A stretch of 64,000 nt of DNA from Endobacterium cereale (GTDB lineage Bacteria; Pseudomonadota; Alphaproteobacteria; Rhizobiales; Rhizobiaceae), in contig NZ_WIXI01000050.1 of assembly GCF_009617585.1 (NCBI RefSeq), positions 186,001 to 250,000 on the forward strand. The letters run 5' to 3'. This document shows positions 33,865 through 42,088 of this stretch, one piece after another. The translations under genes were made by a program, and so were the position numbers. The first letter of the stretch is position 1. Each line of letters opens with the position of its first letter. Below the pieces are notes generated by a model, which saw only the letters and a list, made by a program, of their open reading frames with translations, did no database searches and was not told where the DNA came from.

Positions 33865-34691
33865 ACTACCGGGAATTTATCGCCGACAAGACCCGCGATT
33901 GCGCCGTGGTGGCGCATCGCGGCATCTGGCGCCATGCGCCGGAAAACAGTTTGTCCGCCATCCAGCGTGCCATCGAGGCAGGTTACGATGTCGTCGAGAT
34001 CGACATTCGCCGCAGCGCGGATGGCGGACTGTTTCTGCTGCATGACGAAACGCTGGAACGCATGGCCGGTCTCGATCAGAGGTCGGAATCTCTGGCTTCG
34101 AACGACCTTGCCGTCCTGCGTCTGCGCGACCGCGATGGCGGAGAAGGCAATGCCTTCACGCTTGAAAAACTGCCGAGCCTCGCCGAGGTTTTCGAGCTGA
34201 CGCGCAGCCGCATTTTTCTGCATCTCGACGTCAAGGAACGCGAGGTGATCCCGGATGTGATCGCTCTCGCCAAGGCCATGGGCGTCGAGCAGGAAGTCGA
34301 TTTCTGGGCCTCTCTGAAATCCGAAAAGGATCTTGGCTGGATCGGAAAAACGATCCTTCCGCATGACGTGCTGTTTCTGGCCAAGACCCGGCTCAACGTG
34401 CCGGGTGCTGCCACCCAGCTGGCTCTGCTGCATGATCTCTCACCCGGCGTCTGCGAAATCTATTTCGACAGGCTGGAAGAACTTTCCGCCCTCAAGGACC
34501 TCACCCGCAAAACCGGCATGGCACTCTGGGTGAACACGCTCGATAGCGTCGCCTGCGCTGATTTCACCGATACCGCGGCTCTTGCCGATCCGGATGCCGT
34601 CTGGGGACGGCTGATCGATGCCGGCATTTCGGTCATCCAGACCGATGAGGCCGCTGCCCTCAAATCCTATCTCGCGGCTCGCCGCGCTTAA
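33861..34691 (+). CDS. Glycerophosphodiester phosphodiesterase, first copy
   Basis: A 276-residue GDPD-family enzyme starting at GTG within the ugpC stop (GTGA). The catalytic pattern is visible: His19-Arg-Gly at the end of strand 1 (VVAHRGIWRHAPENS), VVEIDIRRSADG with the metal-binding Glu and Asp, and FLLHDETLERM with the second His. It hydrolyses glycerophosphodiesters to glycerol 3-phosphate and an alcohol such as choline or ethanolamine. No signal peptide is seen, so it acts in the cytoplasm on imported diesters. It is paralogous to the next gene (same length, same motifs). Confidence 0.85.
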   Translation: MNYREFIADKTRDCAVVAHRGIWRHAPENSLSAIQRAIEAGYDVVEIDIRRSADGGLFLLHDETLERMAGLDQRSESLASNDLAVLRLRDRDGGEGNAFTLEKLPSLAEVFELTRSRIFLHLDVKEREVIPDVIALAKAMGVEQEVDFWASLKSEKDLGWIGKTILPHDVLFLAKTRLNVPGAATQLALLHDLSPGVCEIYFDRLEELSALKDLTRKTGMALWVNTLDSVACADFTDTAALADPDAVWGRLIDAGISVIQTDEAAALKSYLAARRA

Positions 34692-34713
34692 ATACTCTCC
34701 AAGGAAGAATGAC

Positions 34714-35544
34714 ATGACGCATTACGTAGACTACATCGCCGACCAGAAACGCGATCCCGCCATCGTTGCCCATCGTGGCGCCTGGCATGGTGCCCCGGAA
34801 AACAGCCTCGCCGCTATCGAGCGTGCCATCGCTGTCGGTGCAGACGTTGTCGAACTCGATATCCGCAAGAGCGCTGACGGCGAACTTTTCATCATGCACG
34901 ACGACACGTTGTTGCGCATGGCCGGCATCGATCGCGATGCCGAAACCTTCACCATTGCCGAGCTGCAGGCCATTACGCTTCGTGAAGATGATGGTGGTGA
35001 ACATCGCGCCACGTCCGACCAGCGTATCCCGACCCTGAAGCAGGTGCTGGAAATCATCCGTGGCCGCATCTTTGTCGATCTCGATCTTAAGGATCGCGAT
35101 CTGTTTTCCGAGGTTGCCGCCTGCGCCCGCGAGATGAATGCCGCTTCTTACGTCGACCTGAAGACCCGAGTGATGGTTCGCGAGGAGCTCGACTGGGTAC
35201 GCGCCCAGAATATCGAGGGCGTTGCCTTCATGGCGATGTCGAAATTCACGGCCGAAGACATTCATGAGACGATGGCGCTGCTGTCGGAAATCAAGCCTTT
35301 CATGTGCGAAATGCGCTTCGACAGCCTCGAGACCATTAAGGCCAACCGCCAGCTGTTCCGCGACGCGAACATGGCGCTGTGGACGAACACGCTCAACATG
35401 GAAGCCAGCGGCGAATGGGTGGACAAGACGGCGCTTGTCGATCCCGACAGCATCTGGGGCACGTTGATGGATGCCGGTGTCAGGGTTTTCCAGACGGATG
35501 AGCCGGAAGCGTTGAAGGCCTATCTGCAGGGCCGTCGCGGATGA
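34714..35544 (+). CDS. Glycerophosphodiester phosphodiesterase, second copy
   Basis: A 276-residue paralogue of the preceding gene with His20-Arg-Gly, VVELDIRKSADG and FIMHDDTLLRM at matching places. Both copies have the C-terminal WGxLxDAG and QTDE motifs of the family barrel. It is cytoplasmic. ATG at 34714 follows AAGGA by eight bases. Two non-identical tandem copies in one operon suggest different head-group preference, or sequential handling of diesters such as glycerophosphoinositol. The gene overlaps the next by ATGA. Confidence 0.85.
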   Translation: MTHYVDYIADQKRDPAIVAHRGAWHGAPENSLAAIERAIAVGADVVELDIRKSADGELFIMHDDTLLRMAGIDRDAETFTIAELQAITLREDDGGEHRATSDQRIPTLKQVLEIIRGRIFVDLDLKDRDLFSEVAACAREMNAASYVDLKTRVMVREELDWVRAQNIEGVAFMAMSKFTAEDIHETMALLSEIKPFMCEMRFDSLETIKANRQLFRDANMALWTNTLNMEASGEWVDKTALVDPDSIWGTLMDAGVRVFQTDEPEALKAYLQGRRG

Positions 35545-36371
35545 AAGCCGTTTCGGACGAACTGCTCGACGAGCTGATGGGGATCATGCGCGAGGCGTCG
35601 GCGGGAGAAATCCTGCCGCGCTTCCGCTCGGTCACCTCGGACAGTATCCGCGCCAAAACCGCAGCCGACGATATCGTCACGGATGCGGATATCGCTTCCG
35701 AGCGAATGATCAGCGAGAGGCTGAAGGCGCGTCTGCCGGGCATCACCATCATCGGCGAAGAGGCGGTGTCAGAAGACGCTTCCAACCTCGCAAAACTTGC
35801 CGATGCGGATCTGGCGGCTGTTATCGATCCGGTCGATGGCACATGGCATTTTGCGCATGGCACGCCGATGTTCGGCAGTATTCTCGCCATCGTTTCGGGC
35901 GAAAAAACCATTGCGGGCATCATCCATTACCCGGTTCTGGGCGATTTTCTGGTGGCACGGCCGGGGCAGGGCGCATGGCATGTGGCGGCGGATGGTTCGC
36001 GCACCCGTCTCTCCGTTGCAGCGCCAAGCCCGGTCAATGAAATGCACGGCTTCATTCCGCTGCATATGTTCGAGCCGGGCAGGCGCGCCGAACTGGCGCC
36101 ACGCGTGCTGAAATTCCTGCGTGTCACGACATGGCGCTGCTCCGCCTGGGAATACAGAATGCTGGCAACAGGCGCGATGAGTTTTTGCCTCAACGACAGC
36201 CTGAAACCCTGGGACCATGCCGCCGGTGTGTTGATCCATGCCGAAGCCGGTGGTTTTGCAGCGACGATGGCGGGCGAAGTCTATCGGCCGACGATGACGA
36301 AGGGCCATCTTTTGACGGCGCCGGATGAAGCAAGCTGGAACTCAATACTGACGGCTCTGTCGGAAAATTGA
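35541..36371 (+). CDS. Inositol monophosphatase-family phosphatase (ugp operon)
   Basis: A 276-residue member of the inositol monophosphatase/CysQ/fructose-bisphosphatase superfamily. Metal-site motifs are GEE at 72-74, Asp96-Pro-Val-Asp99-Gly-Thr and the C-terminal WDHAAG. These Mg2+-dependent enzymes remove phosphate from inositol phosphates, sugar phosphates or 3'-phosphoadenosine compounds. Coming last in an operon that imports and splits glycerophosphodiesters, it may dephosphorylate inositol phosphate or glycerol phosphate released by the phosphodiesterases; this is inference. Start overlaps the upstream stop. A similar gene occurs at 57643-58479 in another transport operon. Confidence 0.83.
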   Translation: MKAVSDELLDELMGIMREASAGEILPRFRSVTSDSIRAKTAADDIVTDADIASERMISERLKARLPGITIIGEEAVSEDASNLAKLADADLAAVIDPVDGTWHFAHGTPMFGSILAIVSGEKTIAGIIHYPVLGDFLVARPGQGAWHVAADGSRTRLSVAAPSPVNEMHGFIPLHMFEPGRRAELAPRVLKFLRVTTWRCSAWEYRMLATGAMSFCLNDSLKPWDHAAGVLIHAEAGGFAATMAGEVYRPTMTKGHLLTAPDEASWNSILTALSEN

Positions 36372-36382
36372 AGAAAACGTGG

Positions 36383-36412
36383 CCTGTTTTGGTCGGTCTG
36401 GACCGAAACAGG
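36383..36412. terminator. Convergent terminator-like stem-loop
   Basis: CCTGTTTTGGTC (36383-36394) pairs with GACCGAAACAGG (36401-36412) with one mismatch. It lies between the ends of the ugp operon and the convergent AraC gene and could serve both. Confidence 0.5.
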
Positions 36413-36434
36413 CTGCGAACAGCGATGTAATACG

Positions 36435-37442
36435 TCAGCGTGCCTGTGCTTCCTGATATTTTCCTGTTTCGGAAGGGCGAAGGCGAGACGGCTGAACGCC
36501 GAAGCGCCGCAAAAACAACTGCGAAAAATGGCTCGGATTGCCATAACCTACGTTCATCGCGGCCTGCGTGACGGTGACCTCGCCGCTTTCAATGCTGCGT
36601 CGGGCTTCCAGCAGGCGCTGTTCCTGCAAAAACGCGTAGACGGAATAACCGTACATCGCCTTGAAACCTGTTTGCAGACGTTTCTGGGTTAGGCCGATTT
36701 CGCGCGCCAGACCGTCCAGTGCCCATGGATAGGAAAGCTCGGCAATCATCAGATCACGGGCACGCTGTAACGGGCGTCGATCGCGTGGCGGAATGGTCGC
36801 TGCCGGTTGAATGCTGCGCATCGCATTGATCGAGGCGTGGACAATGTCGAGTGCGCGTGCCTCGAAGGCCAGATCGTCGTTTTCGACCATGGCGCTGTCG
36901 AACAGGGCACGGGCAACGGCAAGCAGTTGCGGCGGTACCGGCAAGACACCGACCCATGTTCCGTTGCCGGAGGCAATGTGAAGGCTGTGGTGTTCGTCGA
37001 GCGACGACAGGATGTCGCCGGCACCCAGCTTCTGCCAAAGCGTCGTATCGACACGAATGTCCATGCCCTTGAACCGTGTGCCGACCGGGACGTCGTAAAA
37101 GCCGACCGCGCCTTTCGGAGCCGCCATGATATAAATCCTGCCGGGCCGATAGGGCAAACTTGATAGCCGTTCCCCATCCGCGTCCAGAAGCCACCCCTGA
37201 CCAGCCGCCTCGAACAGGAAGTCGATGGCCACGCAGGGTTCCGTCGCGAAACGTCCGGCGAAATCTGCACCGATCACCATATCGAAAACGGAGATCGTCA
37301 AACCCGGCCTGACGCCGAGTATCTTGTAGGCGCCCTCCGTGGATGTGGTTTCGAATGTCGTATCCGCAGGGTTTGGCCCAAGCACCACGACGTCGTCCTG
37401 ATCCGATTGGGCCAGCGCCCTCTGTTCGACCCGCAAGTTCAT
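36435..37442 (-). CDS. AraC-family regulator of the siderophore-uptake locus (PchR/YbtA-like)
   Basis: A 335-residue AraC-family protein. The N-terminal ~230 residues have the layout of siderophore-responsive regulators such as PchR and YbtA (VAIDFLFEAAGQGWLLDADG; PYRPGRIYIMAAPKGAVGFYDVP). The C-terminal helix-turn-helix pair is standard (YPWALDGLAREIGLTQKRLQTGF, NVGYGNPSHFSQLFLRRFG). Start at 37442 follows AAGGGGG; in-frame codons further upstream are products of the repeated operator sequence. It is divergent from an MFS transporter and a FyuA-like receptor, so it probably activates them when the ferric siderophore is present. Confidence 0.82.
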   Translation of the reverse strand: MNLRVEQRALAQSDQDDVVVLGPNPADTTFETTSTEGAYKILGVRPGLTISVFDMVIGADFAGRFATEPCVAIDFLFEAAGQGWLLDADGERLSSLPYRPGRIYIMAAPKGAVGFYDVPVGTRFKGMDIRVDTTLWQKLGAGDILSSLDEHHSLHIASGNGTWVGVLPVPPQLLAVARALFDSAMVENDDLAFEARALDIVHASINAMRSIQPAATIPPRDRRPLQRARDLMIAELSYPWALDGLAREIGLTQKRLQTGFKAMYGYSVYAFLQEQRLLEARRSIESGEVTVTQAAMNVGYGNPSHFSQLFLRRFGVQPSRLRPSETGKYQEAQAR

Positions 37443-37482
37443 GATCGCCCCCTTTGACGACCGGTCGAAAAAAGACCGGATC

Positions 37483-37513
37483 GCGATAGTCATTAACCTG
37501 ATTGCAATAGTCA
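37483..37513. promoter_or_regulatory. AraC-type direct repeats overlapped by an iron box
   Basis: GCGATAGTCA (37483-37492) and GCAATAGTCA (37504-37513) form a direct repeat with 21-bp phasing, two helical turns, typical of AraC-family operators. The second repeat is part of TGA-TTGCAATAG-TCA (37499-37513), a match to the RirA consensus TGA-N9-TCA. The site lies between the divergent AraC and MFS genes. Confidence 0.6.
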
Positions 37514-37562
37514 AGTTTGTCGCGTCAATCTACTGAGGTCGTGAAATTCGTTGCGAGGGGCA

Positions 37563-38819
37563 ATGTCCACGACAATCATTCAAGCGAGCGCCCGTTTAAG
37601 CGGCTGGATCGTGCTCGGTCTTCTGGCCGGGCTTTATGCTGCGCAATCGGTCACCGGCAGCATGGTGCAATCGTCGTTGCCGGTCGTGTTGCGCGATGCT
37701 GGCATGCCGCTCGACCAGATCGGGTTTCTCGCAATTCTCTTCCTGCCATGGGCTCTGAAATTCCTTTGGGCACCGCTGGTGGATCGGTACTTTAGCGAAC
37801 GTTCGTGGATACTCGTTTGCCAGACAGGTATTACGGCCTGCTTCCTCCTCGCGATGGCCTTTCCGCCGCAGACGCACCTGATGTCACTTGCGGCGGTGCT
37901 TCTGGTGATGGCGACGCTTGCGGCCACGCAGGATATTGCCACGGACTCGCTGGCCGTTCGCGCCACCAGCGAGGAGACCCGCGGCGCGGCCAGTGGCGCC
38001 TCCACTGCCGGCGCTTATCTTGGTTTCCTGCTCGGCGGTGGCATCTGGTTGATCGTTTACAGTCATGCAGGATGGGCCGTGTCTATGGCGGCAATGGCGG
38101 GTTTCGTGGTGCTGCTCAGCATTCCTGTCCTTTTGTCTTCGGGGCTTGCTGCACCAAGGGAAAATACTGCCCGGATCGGGCGCCGCCTGTTGCTGCGTGA
38201 AACCCTTTCCAATCGGACCTTGATGACGGGGTTTGTTTTTCTTGCGATCTATCAGATCGGTCTGCGCATGGGATCGGCCATGACCGGCCCCTATCTCGTC
38301 GACAAGGGTTTGTCGCTGGAGATGATCGGTACATTGCGGGGTGCAGGCGGAGCCCTTGTCGGCTTTCTCGCCGCAGCACTGTCTGCTTTGATCGTTCAGA
38401 GGCTGGGCATCCGCAAAGCGATCCTTGCTGCGGCAACTATCAATACGCTGCTTCTTCTGGCGCTGGCCTCGCTCGAATGGCAAACTTCGGTCTCGCAAAC
38501 GGTTGCTGCCGGCCTCATGGTCGCACAGGTCGCCGCCATCGCCATGTCCTTCGTGGCGCTTTACGCGGCGATGATGAACTGGTGCGATCCGCACAGAACC
38601 GCCACGGATTTCGCCGTCCTTCAAAGCCTCGACGCCATTATCGCGATTGCCGCCTCGTCCCTCGCCGGGCTGCTTGGCAAGGCGTTCGGATATGGCCTGC
38701 TGTTTGGCGCTTCAGCTCTTTTCATCCTTCTGGCGATGCTGGCTGCGCCCAAATTCCTGCCGGCCGGCGGTCGTCCGTCTTCGTCATTTCCATCTGTAGA
38801 AAAGGTATCGCAGTCATGA
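37563..38819 (+). CDS. MFS transporter, RhtX/FptX-type siderophore importer
   Basis: A 418-residue inner-membrane protein with about 12 hydrophobic segments. Features of the AmpG/RhtX/FptX branch are FLPWALKFLWAPLVDRYF near residues 58-75 and TQDIATDSLAVRATSEETRG near 120. RhtX (rhizobactin) and FptX (pyochelin) are single-protein permeases that carry ferric siderophores into the cytoplasm without an ABC system. ATG at 37563 follows GAGGGG. The gene overlaps the receptor gene by ATGA, indicating one operon under the divergent AraC regulator. Confidence 0.82.
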   Translation: MSTTIIQASARLSGWIVLGLLAGLYAAQSVTGSMVQSSLPVVLRDAGMPLDQIGFLAILFLPWALKFLWAPLVDRYFSERSWILVCQTGITACFLLAMAFPPQTHLMSLAAVLLVMATLAATQDIATDSLAVRATSEETRGAASGASTAGAYLGFLLGGGIWLIVYSHAGWAVSMAAMAGFVVLLSIPVLLSSGLAAPRENTARIGRRLLLRETLSNRTLMTGFVFLAIYQIGLRMGSAMTGPYLVDKGLSLEMIGTLRGAGGALVGFLAAALSALIVQRLGIRKAILAAATINTLLLLALASLEWQTSVSQTVAAGLMVAQVAAIAMSFVALYAAMMNWCDPHRTATDFAVLQSLDAIIAIAASSLAGLLGKAFGYGLLFGASALFILLAMLAAPKFLPAGGRPSSSFPSVEKVSQS

Positions 38820-40816
38820 TGCGCCATCGCCTCTCGGGCGTTTCCGCCCTTGCCATTCTTGCAAGCACATTCTCCCAAGGCGCAATGGCGCAAGACACCT
38901 CGGCAGACACTGTACTGGCACCGATCGTCATTACTGCCACGAAACGCAGCGAGGATTATTTTCTGGTGCCGTCGACTGTCGATGTCGTGAATGCGGATGA
39001 TCTGTCCGTGCGCAATATCGACAGTGTCGCGGACCTCGACCGTGTTTTCCCGGACGTGAATATTCGCACCCGTTCCAGCCGCGCTTATTCGAATTTCACC
39101 ATTCGCGGGCAAGCCTCGCTGGATTTTTATAATCCCAGCACGCAGGTCTATGTCGACGGTCTGCCGCAGGATAGTTTCAATCTTTCACGCAGCCTGCCCG
39201 GCAATCTTGAAAGCGTGGAACTGCTCTACGGTCCGCAGGGCACGCTGTATGGGCGCGGTGCCATCGGCGGCGTTGTCAACATCACCACCCGCAAGCCGGA
39301 TGACGATTTGCGCTTCGGCTTCAACGGCGATGTCAAATCGGAAGGTGCAGGTGCAACGTTCTATGCCAATCTGCCGATCGTTGATGGTGTTCTTTTCAGC
39401 GACCTGACGCTGACCGGGCTTCGTCACAACGATCAGTATACCGATATGCTGAGCGGTGAAGATGTCGGCGGCACGGATGATGTGAACGGTCAGGTGCGGC
39501 TGCGGTATGCGCCGGAGGGCAGCCCGCTCGACGTGATGGTGACGGCAGGTCAAGGCCGTGTCACCTCGACAGAAGAATATTTCGTGATGGAATCCATGCT
39601 GAAGGACCGCATCGCATTGCCGGTGCCGTCCGAATATACGCTCGACACTTGGACCTTCGGCATCAATGCCAGCTACGATCTGGGCGCTGCCACCGTGACC
39701 GCGTTGACCGGTTACCAGAAGAGCGATTTCGATCGCACCGTGTTCGGCAGCTATACGCCGGAAAAGCAGTGGACGCTCAGCCAGGAATTGCGCATCGCCT
39801 CCAATCCGGAAGAGGGCAATGCGATCGATTATGTCGCAGGCATCTATTACCAGCATCTCGATTTTACCCGCAGTCTGCCAGCCTATGGCCAGATCGCGCG
39901 GCACAAGATCGATTCCTACGCCGCCTTTGCCGATCTCACGTGGCATGCGACGGACCGGCTCAACATCACGCCCGGCCTGCGTTTCGACTACGAGCGCGCG
40001 GCGGCTACGGCGACGGGTGGCGTCACGCTTGATGATCGTGACAATTTCAGTGCGCTGTCTCCCAAACTCGGTGCCAGTTACGGATTGTCCGATCAGTTGC
40101 GCCTCTATGGTCTGTTCAGCACCGGCTTCAAGGCAGGCGGGTTCACCCGTACACTGACCACGGCCAACATCGCCTATACCTATGATCCGCAGAACACATA
40201 TAACGGCGAGGTCGGTTTCAAATACCGCAACGAAGAGGGCACACTCGAAGGTCAGCTCTCCGCCTATTACAACGTCACCAAAGACTATCAGATGTTCGTT
40301 GGTGTGCAGCCGCTGCAATATCTTCAGAACGTCGGTGAGGTAACCGCCAAGGGGGTAGATCTCAAGCTGCGCGCGAAACCGACGGATGCGCTCGGCATAA
40401 CGGTCGCTCTCGGTTACAATGATACCAAATTCACGGATTATAAAAATCCGGTCACGCCGGGCACCAATCTGACCGGAAACGGCGTGCCGTATGCGCCGGA
40501 ATTCACAGCAAACCTCATGCTCGATTACCGGTTTGAACTGGACGAGGGCAATGGTGCGCTTATCCCCTATGCCGCCTTCAGCTATGTCAGCGATGTCTAT
40601 TTCGATGAAACCAACACCATCGGCCAGAAGGGATATGGTCTTGTCGATCTCGGGGTGAAGTGGGAACTGGATAACAATATTGCCGCCGAGGCCTTCGTCA
40701 CCAATGTGTTCGACAAGACCTATACGACATACGGCTTCAATGTTGCGCCTTATGGCAATGTCTATCAGTTGGGCGAGGGTAGAGCGTTCGGCGCCCGCCT
40801 CGACATGACATTCTGA
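38816..40816 (+). CDS. TonB-dependent receptor, FyuA-like (yersiniabactin/pesticin type)
   Basis: A 666-residue outer-membrane receptor. The signal peptide ends GAMAQ near residue 24, a TonB box APIVITATKR follows, then the plug and a barrel ending ARLDMTF. No STN domain is present, so signalling uses the AraC protein instead. It resembles Yersinia FyuA in the plug: an FTIRGQASLDFYNPS stretch followed by VYVDGLPQ, then LLYGPQGTLYGRGAIGGVVNI; in the barrel STGFKAGGF and YTTYGF compare with FyuA. A phenolate-thiazoline or similar ferric siderophore made by other bacteria is the likely ligand, since no biosynthesis genes are in the window. Start overlaps the MFS stop. Confidence 0.84.
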   Translation: MMRHRLSGVSALAILASTFSQGAMAQDTSADTVLAPIVITATKRSEDYFLVPSTVDVVNADDLSVRNIDSVADLDRVFPDVNIRTRSSRAYSNFTIRGQASLDFYNPSTQVYVDGLPQDSFNLSRSLPGNLESVELLYGPQGTLYGRGAIGGVVNITTRKPDDDLRFGFNGDVKSEGAGATFYANLPIVDGVLFSDLTLTGLRHNDQYTDMLSGEDVGGTDDVNGQVRLRYAPEGSPLDVMVTAGQGRVTSTEEYFVMESMLKDRIALPVPSEYTLDTWTFGINASYDLGAATVTALTGYQKSDFDRTVFGSYTPEKQWTLSQELRIASNPEEGNAIDYVAGIYYQHLDFTRSLPAYGQIARHKIDSYAAFADLTWHATDRLNITPGLRFDYERAAATATGGVTLDDRDNFSALSPKLGASYGLSDQLRLYGLFSTGFKAGGFTRTLTTANIAYTYDPQNTYNGEVGFKYRNEEGTLEGQLSAYYNVTKDYQMFVGVQPLQYLQNVGEVTAKGVDLKLRAKPTDALGITVALGYNDTKFTDYKNPVTPGTNLTGNGVPYAPEFTANLMLDYRFELDEGNGALIPYAAFSYVSDVYFDETNTIGQKGYGLVDLGVKWELDNNIAAEAFVTNVFDKTYTTYGFNVAPYGNVYQLGEGRAFGARLDMTF

Positions 40817-40826
40817 GGGCGGGCGG

Positions 40827-41984
40827 ATGCGTATTCTGATTGTCGGCGGTGGTCCCGCCGGACTTACCCTTGCCGCCTGCCTGAAATTGCATGGCATCGA
40901 TTGTGTCGTGACGGAAAAGGCCGCGAAGGGTCGCACGGGCGGTTATTCGATCGGCTTGCATATCAATGGCTGGAATGTCGCGGAGCGATTAGGGCTGATC
41001 GACGATTTTCGGGCGCAGGCGATGCCGCTTGGCGCGGCGCTGCATCACGACCGGCACGGCAAAAAGCTGTTCTCCTACGACTATCGGACGCTCGCCAAGG
41101 TCTCCGGCGGCCGTATGCTGGCAATCATGCGGGATCGCTTTCAGAATATCATGACCCGGCACGTGGAGGCCGGTGTCGACATTCGTTATGAGACGACCGT
41201 GACCGACATCGAAGATGATGGTGAAGGTCTCCATATCCGCTTTTCGGATGGCAGAGCCGATCGTTTCGATCTCGTCGTCGGCGCGGATGGATACCGCAGT
41301 AGCTTGCGCGCGATGATTTTTGGGCCGCACGAAGCGTTTCTGCGGCCGCTCGGTTATCGCGCCAGTGCATGGCGCATGGCGATCGACAAACCGTTGGGCG
41401 CGAGTTTTGTCGGCATGATGGATATCAATCATCAGGGCGGGCTCTACGCTACCGGCGACGGCCATGCGGCTACGCTGTTTTGTTGGCGCGATGATCGTAC
41501 GGATCGGCTCGGCGCCGACGAAAAACGACAGGTTCTGAAAGAAGAATTCGGACAGTGGCCGCAGCCTGTGAGAACCGCACTGGAAACATCAATCGATTGG
41601 GAAAACGCATTTTTCGACACGGTCTGCCAGATCGAAATGCCCGCATGGTCAAAAGGGCGCGTTGTTTTCCTCGGTGATTCCGCCTGGTGCCTGACCTTTC
41701 TGGCGGGGCAGGGAACATCGACGGCCATGGCCGGTGCCTATATCCTTGCCGCAGAGTTGGCGCGCAAACCTTATGCTGAAGCATTCGACACCTACGAGGC
41801 TCGGCTCCGACCGTTGGTGACAAATATGCAGGCAGTGTCGCGCAAGATCGGCGGTCACTATATTCCGCAGAGCGCCCTAGGCATGCGTCTGCAGTCCTGG
41901 ATACTGCCTATCCTATTATCTCGTCCGTTTGCGAAGCTGGCCTCGCGCCAGTTTTCCGCGCCGGCGCTCGATCTCGATGCATGA
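40827..41984 (+). CDS. FAD-dependent monooxygenase (PHBH/UbiH fold)
   Basis: A 385-residue flavoprotein of the class A monooxygenase family. GGGPAGLTLAACLKLHG at the N-terminus binds ADP of FAD, DLVVGADGYRSSLR (about residues 151-164) is the DG motif, and FLGDSAWCLTFLAGQGTSTAMAGA (about 281-304) is the GD motif. It probably hydroxylates or oxidises a small aromatic or heterocyclic compound with NAD(P)H and O2. It begins 10 bp after the receptor stop, so it appears to belong to the siderophore-uptake operon, where an enzyme that modifies the imported siderophore is conceivable but not shown. A GGGCGG stretch is the only ribosome-site candidate. Confidence 0.78.
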   Translation: MRILIVGGGPAGLTLAACLKLHGIDCVVTEKAAKGRTGGYSIGLHINGWNVAERLGLIDDFRAQAMPLGAALHHDRHGKKLFSYDYRTLAKVSGGRMLAIMRDRFQNIMTRHVEAGVDIRYETTVTDIEDDGEGLHIRFSDGRADRFDLVVGADGYRSSLRAMIFGPHEAFLRPLGYRASAWRMAIDKPLGASFVGMMDINHQGGLYATGDGHAATLFCWRDDRTDRLGADEKRQVLKEEFGQWPQPVRTALETSIDWENAFFDTVCQIEMPAWSKGRVVFLGDSAWCLTFLAGQGTSTAMAGAYILAAELARKPYAEAFDTYEARLRPLVTNMQAVSRKIGGHYIPQSALGMRLQSWILPILLSRPFAKLASRQFSAPALDLDA

Positions 41985-42034
41985 TGCTTGGCAGGGGTCT
42001 GTCGCCGGGCAAGTCATGCTTCAAACCAGCTGAA

Positions 42035-42073
42035 ACTGACGGCAATAAGGGCAAGGCGCCCATTGTCGTCAGT
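42035..42073. terminator. Convergent stem-loop
   Basis: ACTGACGGCAATAAGGGC (42035-42052) pairs with GCCCATTGTCGTCAGT (42058-42073), with one mismatch and a two-base bulge. It lies between the convergent FAD monooxygenase and diflavin reductase genes. Confidence 0.5.
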
Positions 42074-42088
42074 TCGTGCTTTCACGGA

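Noticed and set aside
39185..40936. 583-codon open frame on the minus strand
   Set aside because: It is antisense to the FyuA-like receptor gene, which has a complete plug and barrel; no domain is visible on the minus strand.
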